Source: Pseudoalteromonas lipolytica
Lineage (GTDB): Bacteria > Pseudomonadota > Gammaproteobacteria > Enterobacterales > Alteromonadaceae
Reading direction: 5' to 3'
Length of the DNA stretch: 64,000 bases
NCBI RefSeq assembly: GCF_001306915.1
Contig: NZ_LJTC01000002.1
Location: 568,108 to 632,107, forward strand
Part shown: in pieces, positions 36,592-44,440 of the stretch
Numbering within the stretch: position 1 is the first letter of the stretch
Layout: every line of letters begins with the position of its first letter
The notes under the pieces: model-generated
Told to the model about the DNA's origin: nothing
Seen by the model: the letters and a program-made list of their open reading frames with translations, nothing else
Databases searched by the model: none
Translations under genes and position numbers: made by a program

Positions 36592-36617
36592 AAAACGCCG
36601 CTATAAAGCGGCGTTTT
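36592..36617. terminator. Bidirectional terminator
   Basis: The perfect 11-bp stem AAAACGCCGCT / AGCGGCGTTTT has a 4-nt loop between convergent genes. Confidence 0.82.
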
Positions 36618-36629
36618 CAGTTTATAGAA

Positions 36630-38120
36630 TTACATATTACCTAGCTTCATCATCATTGCAGTATACATTTTTAAGTTCAGTGCTAACTGCTCTTCAGTAA
36701 TAAACTCATGCTCTGAGTGACCTGTGTACTTTTTACCTGGCATTGATGGACCAAATGACACCGCATTATCAAACAGCTTAGCATTTGTGCCACCACCAAT
36801 TGACACAAAGCCCGCGTCCTTATCGCCGGTAAAGTGCTTAAAGATATCGAGTAATGCTTCTGCATGAGGTGCACCATCTAACAGCATTGGCGTACCAATA
36901 ATAACTTTAGTGTCTTTTAACGTAGCACCATTAGTGGTTTGCCAAGCACTAAGCGCTTCATTAATTTGCTGCTTAAGCACCGCTTCTTGTTTACCTACCG
37001 GACGACGCATATTAATCGACAGTTTAATGTCGTTACCGTCGCGGCTTAATAAGGTAGGCGAAACAGTCATCGGGCCCATAAAGTCATGCTTGTAACCAAT
37101 TTCACCGAATTGCGCGCCGTATAAATCAAGGCCAATTAGTTGATTGATAAACTCAATGGCTTGACCATCACTATTGTTCTCAAGATCAATACCTTTAAAG
37201 ATTTCTGCAAGGTGCGCAATGGCATTTTCACCCGCTTCTGGCTCAGATGAATGCGCTGAAATCCCCTTCACTTGGACTAACAAGCCATTGTCTTGCTCTG
37301 TCATCGCCACTTTGACGTTTTTAAGCTTAGCGACATTGTCGTGTAATTTAGCCACTGTCGCCACATCAGCGTTATGCACTAACACGCTGGCATCTTCAGG
37401 GATTTGGCTAACAAAGGCGCCGCCTTTTAAATCACTGACATATAAGCCTGTTTGTGCTGAGGTCGCAGAGAAAGTCGGCGCAATTAGGCTCCAGCCTTTT
37501 TCTGCAACAACCACAGGGTATGAAGCATCAATAGTGACAGCATATTTTGGTTGCTGATAGGTTTTCATGAACTCTTCGAGTGGTGCCCAGTCAGACTCTT
37601 CTGCAAGGTAAACCATTAATTCAATACGGTTATTTAAGGTAATACCCTTGTCTTTAATCGCCTTCATTGCATACAGTGCAGTCGCAATTGCGCCTTTATC
37701 ATCTTCTGTACCACGAGCTATTAGCTTTCCTGGCTCAGAGGTTTTATCCATTTTAAAAGGACTTTGCTGCCATTTACTGGTATCTGCAGGTTGCACATCA
37801 CCATGGGTTACTATGGTTACTTTGTCAGCTTGGTTACCCATGCCAATTAACACTGTGTAGCCTAAATCTTGATAATCAAAACCAAACTGCGCCGCTTTCA
37901 TTTTTAAGAACGACTTAAAGCCAATAAAATCTGGGTTATCAGGAGTCGCTAGACCTTCTTTATTTACCGTTGGATACGAAACTAAATTCTCTAAGGTATG
38001 AATTTGCGCTTGTTGATATTGCTCTACCGCGTAGCTAGCCAGCTTTTCACTTTGCTCAGACACAGTTGCCTGACTAGAGAAAGCACTTAATAAAAATGCA
38101 GCAAGTAATGAATGTTTCAA
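36630..38120 (-). CDS. M20-family dipeptidase, exported
   Basis: This 496-residue metallopeptidase has a signal peptide (cut near SQA-TVS). Metal-site motifs of the M20 family are visible: VTHGDVQP (His, Asp), RGTEDDKGA with a bridging Asp, the Glu-Glu pair YLAEESDW, and a late His in TGHSEHEF. A dimerisation or lid domain occupies about residues 240-360 (ISAHSSEPEAGENAI). It should release amino acids from di- or tripeptides in the periplasm, complementing the Dcp-like and S9 peptidases in this window. Confidence 0.87.
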   Translation of the reverse strand: MKHSLLAAFLLSAFSSQATVSEQSEKLASYAVEQYQQAQIHTLENLVSYPTVNKEGLATPDNPDFIGFKSFLKMKAAQFGFDYQDLGYTVLIGMGNQADKVTIVTHGDVQPADTSKWQQSPFKMDKTSEPGKLIARGTEDDKGAIATALYAMKAIKDKGITLNNRIELMVYLAEESDWAPLEEFMKTYQQPKYAVTIDASYPVVVAEKGWSLIAPTFSATSAQTGLYVSDLKGGAFVSQIPEDASVLVHNADVATVAKLHDNVAKLKNVKVAMTEQDNGLLVQVKGISAHSSEPEAGENAIAHLAEIFKGIDLENNSDGQAIEFINQLIGLDLYGAQFGEIGYKHDFMGPMTVSPTLLSRDGNDIKLSINMRRPVGKQEAVLKQQINEALSAWQTTNGATLKDTKVIIGTPMLLDGAPHAEALLDIFKHFTGDKDAGFVSIGGGTNAKLFDNAVSFGPSMPGKKYTGHSEHEFITEEQLALNLKMYTAMMMKLGNM

Positions 38121-38276
38121 GATAAGCTCCAGAGTTTAAGAAGGTTTTTAGAAAGTCGCCTTGATTGTAACGCTTATAACGCCGACATAACATCTCTAAT
38201 TAAAGCAAAATAGATCGCTTAAAAATACCAACAAGGTACAATAGCCACTCACCCTATTAATTCGTTTGTTAGACTC

Positions 38277-38423
38277 ATGAACCGCAGAAAAAAGATCTTT
38301 ACTAAACTTAAGCAAAAAGATAAGCGTGCCAATGCAAAATTGCATAAAAGCAATAAACCGGCCTACATCTCAAAGGCAGAACGCGAAAAATTAGCACAGC
38401 AAGAAGCTGAGCAGGAAAATTAA
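38277..38423 (+). CDS. DUF2986 family mini-protein
   Basis: This 48-residue, very basic protein runs from ATG 38277 (MNRRKKIFTKLKQKDKR) to an acidic end (EKLAQQEAEQEN). It has the family pattern of DUF2986: a Lys/Arg-rich start, KSNKPAYISKAER in the middle, and a short acidic tail. DUF2986 is uncharacterised and found in marine gammaproteobacteria such as Shewanella and Vibrio. It is too short for many gene callers. It precedes the REP-like repeat array. Confidence 0.75.
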   Translation: MNRRKKIFTKLKQKDKRANAKLHKSNKPAYISKAEREKLAQQEAEQEN

Positions 38424-38449
38424 AATACCTAGCGGTCAGGGGTAAAATT

Positions 38450-38472
38450 GTAGGCGCGATTTTATATCGCGC
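38450..38472 (+). repeat. REP-like hairpin with GTAG head
   Basis: GTAG (38450-38453) is followed directly by the perfect hairpin GCGCGAT / ATCGCGC with a 5-nt loop. A GTAG head plus a hairpin is the hallmark of REP elements mobilised by RAYT transposases. It lies just before the tandem array, in opposite orientation to the related hairpin inside each array unit. Confidence 0.6.
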
Positions 38473-38486
38473 AACACTTCTATGAT

Positions 38487-39051
38487 TCACAAAGAGGATA
38501 AGAGACGCTTCGCTTTAGAGAAAAACAAAAAAAGTTTTAATATTACTTCCTCATTTTCTTCTCATTAGTTTCTCTTTGTGCAATTTGTTTTAACGCGAAA
38601 TAAATTTCACGTCTACGGCAAAGACATTTTTTCACAAAGAGGATTAGAGACGCTGCGCTTTAGAGAAAACAACAAGTAATCCAGTGTTTTCCCTCATTAC
38701 CTTCTCATTCTTTTCTCTTTGTGCAATTTGTTTTAACGCGAAATAAATTTCACGCCTACGTCAAAGACATTTATTTTCACAAAGAGGATAAGAGACGCTG
38801 TGCTTTAGAGAATACAACAAGTAATCCAGTGTTTTCCCTCATTACCTTCTCATTCTTTTCTCTTTGTGCAATTTGTTTTAACGCGAAATAAATTTCACGC
38901 CTACGTCAAAGACATTTATTTTCACAAAGAGGATAAGAGGCGCTGCGCTTTAGAGGAAAACAACAAGTAATCTATTGTTTTTCCGCATTGTCTTCTCATT
39001 CTTTTCTCTTTGTGCAATTGGTTTTATCGCAAAAGAAATTCCACGCCTACG
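38487..39051. repeat. Four tandem ~145-bp units with long hairpins and inverted REP-like tails
   Basis: Units start at 38487, 38632, 38777 and 38922, exactly 145 bp apart. Each begins TCACAAAGAGGATAAGAG and reaches CTCTTTGTG about 90 nt later, forming a long imperfect hairpin (38488-38580, 38633-38723, 38778-38868, 38923-39014) with a second inner stem (GAGAAAACA / TGTTTTCCCTC in units 2 and 3). Each unit then carries a tail of type GCGAAATAAATTTCACGCCTAC, which on the reverse strand is GTAG plus a short hairpin, i.e. REP-like. Units 2 and 3 are nearly identical; units 1 and 4 are more divergent. No open frame spans the array. Confidence 0.85.
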
Positions 39052-39209
39052 ACAGCTTATGTAACATTTATATCGGACACGTGATCTGACTCGCTAACTT
39101 TACTCTCGTAACTAGAAACTCTGGTTTTAATCTGAAAGCTGACAGCTCTCTTCACTCTTTACCCTAGCAGCTTGCTAACTTTACTCTAGCAACTCGCTAA
39201 CTCCCTAAC
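39052..39209. other. Degenerate short repeats between array and receptor stop
   Basis: GCTAACTTTACTCT occurs twice exactly (39093-39106 and 39174-39187) with a third partial copy at 39196-39202. A purine-rich phrase ctgaaagctgacagctctc lies between. No gene is seen here. It may be the decayed end of the repeat array or part of the receptor's 3' region. Confidence 0.45.
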
Positions 39210-41342
39210 CTAAAACCTATAACTCACACTGGCATTATACGAACGGCCTTGTCCGGCAAGTTGCTCAAAGCCATTGCTCATATCTTGCTTGTAATTAGCA
39301 ATGCTTACACCGCCAAGTGGCTGTTGGTAATATTCATCAAGTAAGTTGGTAATTGCTAACTTAAAGGTTAAATTTTGCCACGTTTTCTGGCTTGAGATAG
39401 CCAGTAACTGATAACTGTCGGTTTGGTTTTCTAAACGGCGCTCATCAACATGAGTTTTACTATCAACCCATTGCCAGCTCAGTGCGTTTTGCCAGCCTTT
39501 GTATTCGTGCTCTAGGCTCAGCTCAGTGTGCAGTGGCATAATTTGATATAAGTCTTCATTGCTATCATCACGCTCACCATGAGTACTGGTTAGTGAGCCT
39601 TTTAATTGCCATTTTCCTGCTTGCTTTGAGTTGTAAAGCTCTACCAAGCCCGCCAGTTTTGCACCGTAAAGAGTGGCATCTAGGTTCGTAAAAGTAAGAA
39701 TATTACGCTTGGTATGCGCCATGTCGGTGCGATTAAAGCTCTTAGTCACTTCAGCATCAATATAATCATTTACTTGCGTGTACCAAACATTTGCCGTTAC
39801 TTGCCAGCTATCGTCTTTGGCAAGTTTGGTGTAGCTAGAGCTTAACGTATGAGCTGTTTCGGCGTCTAAATCTGGGTTACCAATATAACCATTACCATCA
39901 CCAAACCAACCAATCATGGTGGTTGCCATCGTACCTACACCCCAGCTATAACGCTCATATAAATTAGGGGCGCGGTTTTTACGAGCTAAACCAAATTGTA
40001 GCTCATCGTTGTTCGATAATTGATAGCGAGCAAGTAAGCTGATATCAACTAAAGTGTCGTCACGTTTACGGTCTAATTGGTTAAATTCCATCGCAGCTTG
40101 GGCGTCGGTTTTTGACATACCCATCATTGAGCCCATATTAGCCATACCGCTCATGCCACCTTCGTTATAAGCCTGCACTTCGCCAGTATCTGTTGTGACT
40201 TGCTCAACTCGAACACCTGCCGACACCCACCATGCTTGGTTTACTTGGTTTTGGTACTCAGCAAATGCCGCAAGGCGATCACGTTTGCCATCGTTAATGT
40301 TTACGTATTCATTTGGGCCCATCATCATTGACCCTGCAACCGCCGGCCACCAATCATCAATTCGATAACCGTAATATTCTTGCCCTAGCATTAATGATGA
40401 CTGTTTTGATAAATCAGTGCGCCAATGAACTTGATAACTGTAATCTTGTGCATCGGTATTCATTGGCATCATGCCGGTTTTCTCATTACTGAAAAAACCC
40501 ATTTCGTGTTTTACATCATGCGCATTCACTTGCACCTGCAAATCACCATTTTCAAGCTCACGTTGATACTGAGCAACGAAACCATAACTGGTGTTATCGG
40601 TCATATCCATGTATTGATTAGGAAAGCCTTGGTACGGAATTTTTTGATGCGTCAGCTTAACTACAAGCTGTTGTTTCTCATCACGAACAGCACCCGTTAA
40701 GGCATGATTTTGCACTCGATATAAGGTATCAAGTACACGCTCACCATGCCCATCATCATAGCTGTTAGCATCTTCAAAGCTGCCTTGGTAAGACAAGCTA
40801 AACTGTTTGCTCGCAAGGCTGGCACCTAGCGCGTATGCTTGGCTATCGTTAACGCTTTTGTACTGGGCGGTAACATAGCCTGCGCGCCAGTTCACTGAGT
40901 CTGAATCACTAAATTCAGGGGCAATCGTATTTACCCTAATAACACCGGCAATATTATCCCCGCCACTGCTTACCGGTGATACACCAGCAACAACACTGTA
41001 AGAGGCAATTTGATTTGCCGACACATAAGAGAGTGGCGGGTTCATTTGGTTAGCACACGCTGCTGTGACATCAGCACCATCGACTAAAACTTTAACTCTA
41101 TCGCCCATCATGCCGTTCATTACTGGCAAATTAGACACACCTCCGGCTGCTGAAAAATCAACACCTAAATCTTTCAGTAACGCATCTGCAGAGCCAACTA
41201 GTTGATGGTTATTTTGGGCATGACCTTGTACTTCTATCACTTCAATAGAATCATCAGCAAAGGCAGAAATACTTAAAACACAGCTAAGTGCTGCAGCAAT
41301 TTTGGAAAATAAAAAACCAGGGCGAGAAGATTGCGTGTTCAT
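39210..41342 (-). CDS. TonB-dependent receptor resembling the copper receptor OprC/NosA
   Basis: This 710-residue outer-membrane receptor has a signal peptide (cut near AFA-DDS), TonB box EVIEVQG, plug and barrel, with terminal Phe (VSYRF). Two motifs match the copper site of P. aeruginosa OprC: CxxxM in the plug (Cys96-AsnGln-Met100, ACANQMN) and HxM in the barrel (His279-Glu-Met281). Their spacing of 179 residues is close to the 176 I recall for OprC. Met-rich loops (MMPM, GSMMMG, SGMANMGSMMGMS) support metal handling. ATG 41342 is preferred over 41372, which overlaps the Usp remnant. Copper uptake is the best-supported role, not proven. Confidence 0.82.
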   Translation of the reverse strand: MNTQSSRPGFLFSKIAAALSCVLSISAFADDSIEVIEVQGHAQNNHQLVGSADALLKDLGVDFSAAGGVSNLPVMNGMMGDRVKVLVDGADVTAACANQMNPPLSYVSANQIASYSVVAGVSPVSSGGDNIAGVIRVNTIAPEFSDSDSVNWRAGYVTAQYKSVNDSQAYALGASLASKQFSLSYQGSFEDANSYDDGHGERVLDTLYRVQNHALTGAVRDEKQQLVVKLTHQKIPYQGFPNQYMDMTDNTSYGFVAQYQRELENGDLQVQVNAHDVKHEMGFFSNEKTGMMPMNTDAQDYSYQVHWRTDLSKQSSLMLGQEYYGYRIDDWWPAVAGSMMMGPNEYVNINDGKRDRLAAFAEYQNQVNQAWWVSAGVRVEQVTTDTGEVQAYNEGGMSGMANMGSMMGMSKTDAQAAMEFNQLDRKRDDTLVDISLLARYQLSNNDELQFGLARKNRAPNLYERYSWGVGTMATTMIGWFGDGNGYIGNPDLDAETAHTLSSSYTKLAKDDSWQVTANVWYTQVNDYIDAEVTKSFNRTDMAHTKRNILTFTNLDATLYGAKLAGLVELYNSKQAGKWQLKGSLTSTHGERDDSNEDLYQIMPLHTELSLEHEYKGWQNALSWQWVDSKTHVDERRLENQTDSYQLLAISSQKTWQNLTFKLAITNLLDEYYQQPLGGVSIANYKQDMSNGFEQLAGQGRSYNASVSYRF

Positions 41343-41355
41343 AACTCTTTTAAAA

Positions 41356-42088
41356 TCAACGGCTATCTTCAAGCATTTTTAAGGTCGTGCTGCCTAAAAA
41401 GAACTGCCGCCATTTAGAGTGACCAAATGCGCCCATCACCATTAAGTCAACGGCGTGGTCACTTTTATATCGCCACAGCGCTTGGTAAACATCGCCATCG
41501 AGCATACGCGCTCTCACATTAAAGCCGTTTTCAGCCAACCTTGCTGAGGCAGTATCGAGTTTGTCTTGGCTGTGACCGTCTTGTTTATCAACCATCACCA
41601 AGTGGCAATCTAAGCCGGATAAAATACCGCCTTTGATAATTTGTGTAATCGCTTTGTCGGTACTTTCGCTGCCATCATAAGCCAGCATAAAGTTTGTAGG
41701 CTCATGAAATTGCGGCGGCACAATCGCAACCGGGGTATGCACCTGACTCAAGTAAAGCATCAACAAGACTCATTGAAAGCTGCTGTTGCTCAATCTCGTT
41801 TAAGCCTGCATGCTCAGCTTTTTTCATTGCTTCATCTAGCAATAATTGACCATGCTGCGACGCTACTTTGTTGCGCTCTTGTTCAAGTTTTGCCAATTGC
41901 TCTAACAATGAAGTTTGCGAACCTAAACCAATAATTGCGGTTAAATCATCACTGCCCTGCGGCAAAGGTGGCTCTAAAGCATGCAGAAAATTAATTGGAT
42001 GGCTGGAGCGCTTAGAAATCCAAATAGCCGCTTCTGTCACCGCATCGGTCATGCATGAACCGTCGATACAAGCAAATATCTTTTTCAT
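41356..42088 (-). pseudogene. Tandem-domain universal stress protein, frameshifted and internally deleted
   Basis: Two overlapping frames together resemble a two-domain Usp protein of about 280 residues. Frame A (42088 to 41702) starts KKIFACIDGSC and gives the first ~113 residues of domain 1, then runs out of frame. Frame B (41766 to 41356) resumes with VHTPVAIVPP, the end of domain 1, and gives domain 2 (FMLAYDGSESTDK ... VMGAFGHSKWRQFFLGSTT). The junction near 41745 has lost roughly 35-40 codons and one reading frame. The C-terminus also ends early (MLEDSR). Frame B could still be translated from an internal start, so a remnant domain-2 protein is possible. Confidence 0.75.
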
Positions 42089-42355
42089 TACACTCTCCTT
42101 TAAACCAATTTAATTCACCAAGTATAGTTGGCTTTTTCTCTGTATTTATTTTGAACAGCAAAGACTTAAGAAGTTCAGGTTATTTTCTTATAGCAAACAA
42201 ATATAGAACGTTCCAAAAAGTACTGTATCAACCCCATTAATTTGTATTACAATAGCGCTGGGCACACATCTCTACTCCAGAACAAAGTATTTGTTACTGG
42301 CACTTTCAATTATCAAAAATCTATTTTGTTTTTAAATTTATTTTAAAGGAATTAC

Positions 42356-43546
42356 ATGACTAACGTAGCCAACTCCCAAGGCAACGCAAGCACGTTTACC
42401 ATTCTGATAGTATTGGCTTTAGGCACATTCATTTTAGGCCTATCAGAATTTTCTATGATGCCAATGTTGCCCCTGATCAGCGAAACATTTTCGTCTACGC
42501 CAGCGCAAAGTGGTTATGCCATCAGCGCTTACGCGATAGGCGTCGTCGTCGGTGCACCGCTATTTATGATCACAACCGCCAACATGCGTAAGCGCAATGC
42601 ACTGTTGATGTTTGTCAGTATGATGTTTTTATTCAATGGCTTAAGTGCTTTTGCAAACTCGCTTGAGCAACTTATTTTATTTCGCTTTTTAAGTGGTTTA
42701 CCACACGGTGCCTACTTCGCCGCTGCTATTTTATTGGCTGCCGACATCGCCCCTGCCGATAAACGCGCAAGCTTTATGTCAAAAGTGTTTATGGGTTTAA
42801 CCATTGCCACTATCGTTGGTGTGCCCATGGTCACCTTAGTGGGGCAAAACTTTAGCTGGCGTTATTGTTTGGCAGGCACCGCTGTACTTGCGTTAGTTGC
42901 CTTGGTATTGATTGTGAAATACGTACCTAACGTAAAAAATACCGCGCCAACATCGATTCTCGATGAGTTAAGTGTATTAAAGAACAAGCTCGTATGGACC
43001 ATTCTAGGTATCATCATTATTGGTTTTGGTGGTGTATTTTGTGTTTACACTTACATTGCCGACACTATTTTAGAAGTCACCCATACCCCTGCTTACACTA
43101 TCTCTATTGCTATGATCATGTTTGGTATTGGTTGTACTTTAGGTAACTACCTATTAGGTAAAGCCGCCGACCACTCACCGCTGAAAACCACAGGGGCTGC
43201 GCTAATTGGTGCTGTAGTATTTGCAGCCAGTTATGTAAGCGCAAGCCATAATATTTGGCTGTTATACGCGGTGATTTTCTTTATTGGTTTTAGTGTTGGT
43301 TTAGGTACCGTGATCCAATCGCTATTAATGGATGTATCACCACAAGGGCATGCCATGATTGGTGCGCTGGTGCAGTGTGCGTTTAATACAGCTAATGCGA
43401 TTGGCCCTTGGCTTGGCGGCATGGCTATTGCCGAAGGCGCACTCCCTAGTCAAACAGGCTATGTTTCGGCGGCATTATTCTTAGGTGGCTTTTTAATGTG
43501 GTCGTTAAGTGCGATGCAGATGAAAAGACAAAGCTGTAAGCCTTAA
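42356..43546 (+). CDS. AraJ/YdhP-like DHA1-family MFS exporter
   Basis: This 396-residue protein has 12 helices. The start FILGLSEFSMMPMLPLI and the first-loop ITTANMRKRNALL are those of the sugar-efflux/AraJ-like branch of DHA1 transporters; the central GLPHGAYFAAAILLAADIAP and late GALVQCAFNTANAIGPWLGG are also typical. Substrates may be sugars or drugs. AAAGGAA precedes the ATG. A perfect hairpin terminator lies between it and the convergent XRE gene. Confidence 0.85.
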   Translation: MTNVANSQGNASTFTILIVLALGTFILGLSEFSMMPMLPLISETFSSTPAQSGYAISAYAIGVVVGAPLFMITTANMRKRNALLMFVSMMFLFNGLSAFANSLEQLILFRFLSGLPHGAYFAAAILLAADIAPADKRASFMSKVFMGLTIATIVGVPMVTLVGQNFSWRYCLAGTAVLALVALVLIVKYVPNVKNTAPTSILDELSVLKNKLVWTILGIIIIGFGGVFCVYTYIADTILEVTHTPAYTISIAMIMFGIGCTLGNYLLGKAADHSPLKTTGAALIGAVVFAASYVSASHNIWLLYAVIFFIGFSVGLGTVIQSLLMDVSPQGHAMIGALVQCAFNTANAIGPWLGGMAIAEGALPSQTGYVSAALFLGGFLMWSLSAMQMKRQSCKP

Positions 43547-43552
43547 GCTCTC

Positions 43553-43586
43553 AGTCTGATAGCTGAAGGCTGAAGGCTATCAGACT
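43553..43586. terminator. Perfect hairpin between convergent genes
   Basis: AGTCTGATAGC (43553-43563) pairs with GCTATCAGACT (43576-43586), an 11-bp perfect stem with a purine-rich loop (TGAAGGCTGAAG), between the MFS and XRE stops. Confidence 0.6.
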
Positions 43587-43777
43587 TACTCATCCTGAAA
43601 TATCTCTTCGATACTCAGGTTGAATAAACGCGCGGCTTTAAATGCTAGTGGCAAACTTGGGTCAAATTTACCTTTTTCTATCGCATTAATAGTTTGCCTA
43701 GACACATCCAAAAGCTCTGCGAGTTTCGCTTGGGTATAGTTGTGCTCAGCACGAAGCACTTTCAAGCGGTTTTTCAT
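43586..43777 (-). CDS. XRE-family (Cro/C1-type) transcriptional regulator
   Basis: This 63-residue protein is essentially one helix-turn-helix domain: LKVLRAEHNYTQAKLAELLDVSRQTINAIEKGK, with QAKLAELLDVSRQTI as the two recognition helices. It lacks a ligand domain, so it is a minimal regulator, like those paired with small membrane proteins. Its ATG overlaps the stop of the upstream gene (ATGA), so the two are translationally coupled. It most likely represses its own operon through the inverted repeats at 44219-44276. Confidence 0.87.
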   Translation of the reverse strand: MKNRLKVLRAEHNYTQAKLAELLDVSRQTINAIEKGKFDPSLPLAFKAARLFNLSIEEIFQDE

Positions 43778-44202
43778 TCTTCGCCCTCGTCGTTTAACTG
43801 CTTATTCATCATTAAAAGACTCACCAAATAGGTTAAGCCCATAAAGAGCACGAGGTGCGATATATCTTCTTTAAAGCTTATTAAACCACTTGATTGCACC
43901 ACCGAGTAAGCTAAACCAAATACCAAGCTTGCACCCAAGGTAATGGCCATTGCATTAAGGTGCATACGCTGCTGCAGCTCATCCATTCCTTGAAGTTGTC
44001 GTTTGTTCGATAAAATCATCATGATGCCAACTACTACATTAATTAAGATTGCTACAACACTAAAAATAGCCTGCTCTTGCCATAAAAAATGCGGCCCAAA
44101 TGAGGCAATTGCTAATGTAATCACCCATGCTGATGTCCATTTAGCGAGGTTTAGCGTGTTCTGCTTATTACGTTGTTTAAAGGTTAATCCTGTTTGATTC
44201 AT
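43774..44202 (-). CDS. Four-helix inner-membrane protein coupled to XRE regulator
   Basis: This 142-residue membrane protein has a basic N-terminal tail (LTFKQRNKQNT), four predicted helices (WVITLAIASFGPHFLW, AIFSVVAILINVVVGIMMIL, AMAITLGASLVFGLAYSV, LVLFMGLTYLVSLLMM) and a conserved-looking loop QLQGMDELQQRMHLNA. It resembles the unnamed membrane partners of XRE regulators in Bacillus and Vibrio relatives. The start at 44202 is chosen for AAGGTGAG just upstream; a longer frame lacks one. The function is unknown. Confidence 0.75.
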   Translation of the reverse strand: MNQTGLTFKQRNKQNTLNLAKWTSAWVITLAIASFGPHFLWQEQAIFSVVAILINVVVGIMMILSNKRQLQGMDELQQRMHLNAMAITLGASLVFGLAYSVVQSSGLISFKEDISHLVLFMGLTYLVSLLMMNKQLNDEGEE

Positions 44203-44218
44203 TATTCTCACCTTAAAA

Positions 44219-44276
44219 GTAAAGTAAACTTGACTAAAGATTAACCTAGCAACACAAAAAGTCAAACAAACTTTAC
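44219..44276. promoter_or_regulatory. Paired inverted operator for the XRE operon
   Basis: GTAAAGTAAACTTGACT (44219-44235) and the reverse complement of 44260-44276 (GTAAAGTTTGTTTGACT) agree at 13 of 17 positions, forming an inverted pair with centres 41 bp apart (about four helical turns). They lie just upstream of the membrane-protein start. They fit a double operator for a dimeric XRE repressor. Confidence 0.45.
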
Positions 44277-44440
44277 AAAAAGTTTTATATACACGACATC
44301 AATATGATTTTTTAATGTCAGAAAAGGCAAGGCGCTTGCTGTTGATCTCATAATATTGTATTAATCAAAGTATCCCGTAATCTAATATAAAATCGGTCCA
44401 ATCGGACTGCGTTTCTAACAATAACAATGAAGATAACACT

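Noticed and set aside
38487..39051. CRISPR-like repetition
   Set aside because: The 145-bp period, absence of short identical repeats with unique spacers, and lack of cas genes rule it out.
42202..42215. Palindrome GAACGTTC upstream of the AraJ-like exporter
   Set aside because: An 8-bp palindrome occurs often by chance; no second copy or matching regulator was seen.
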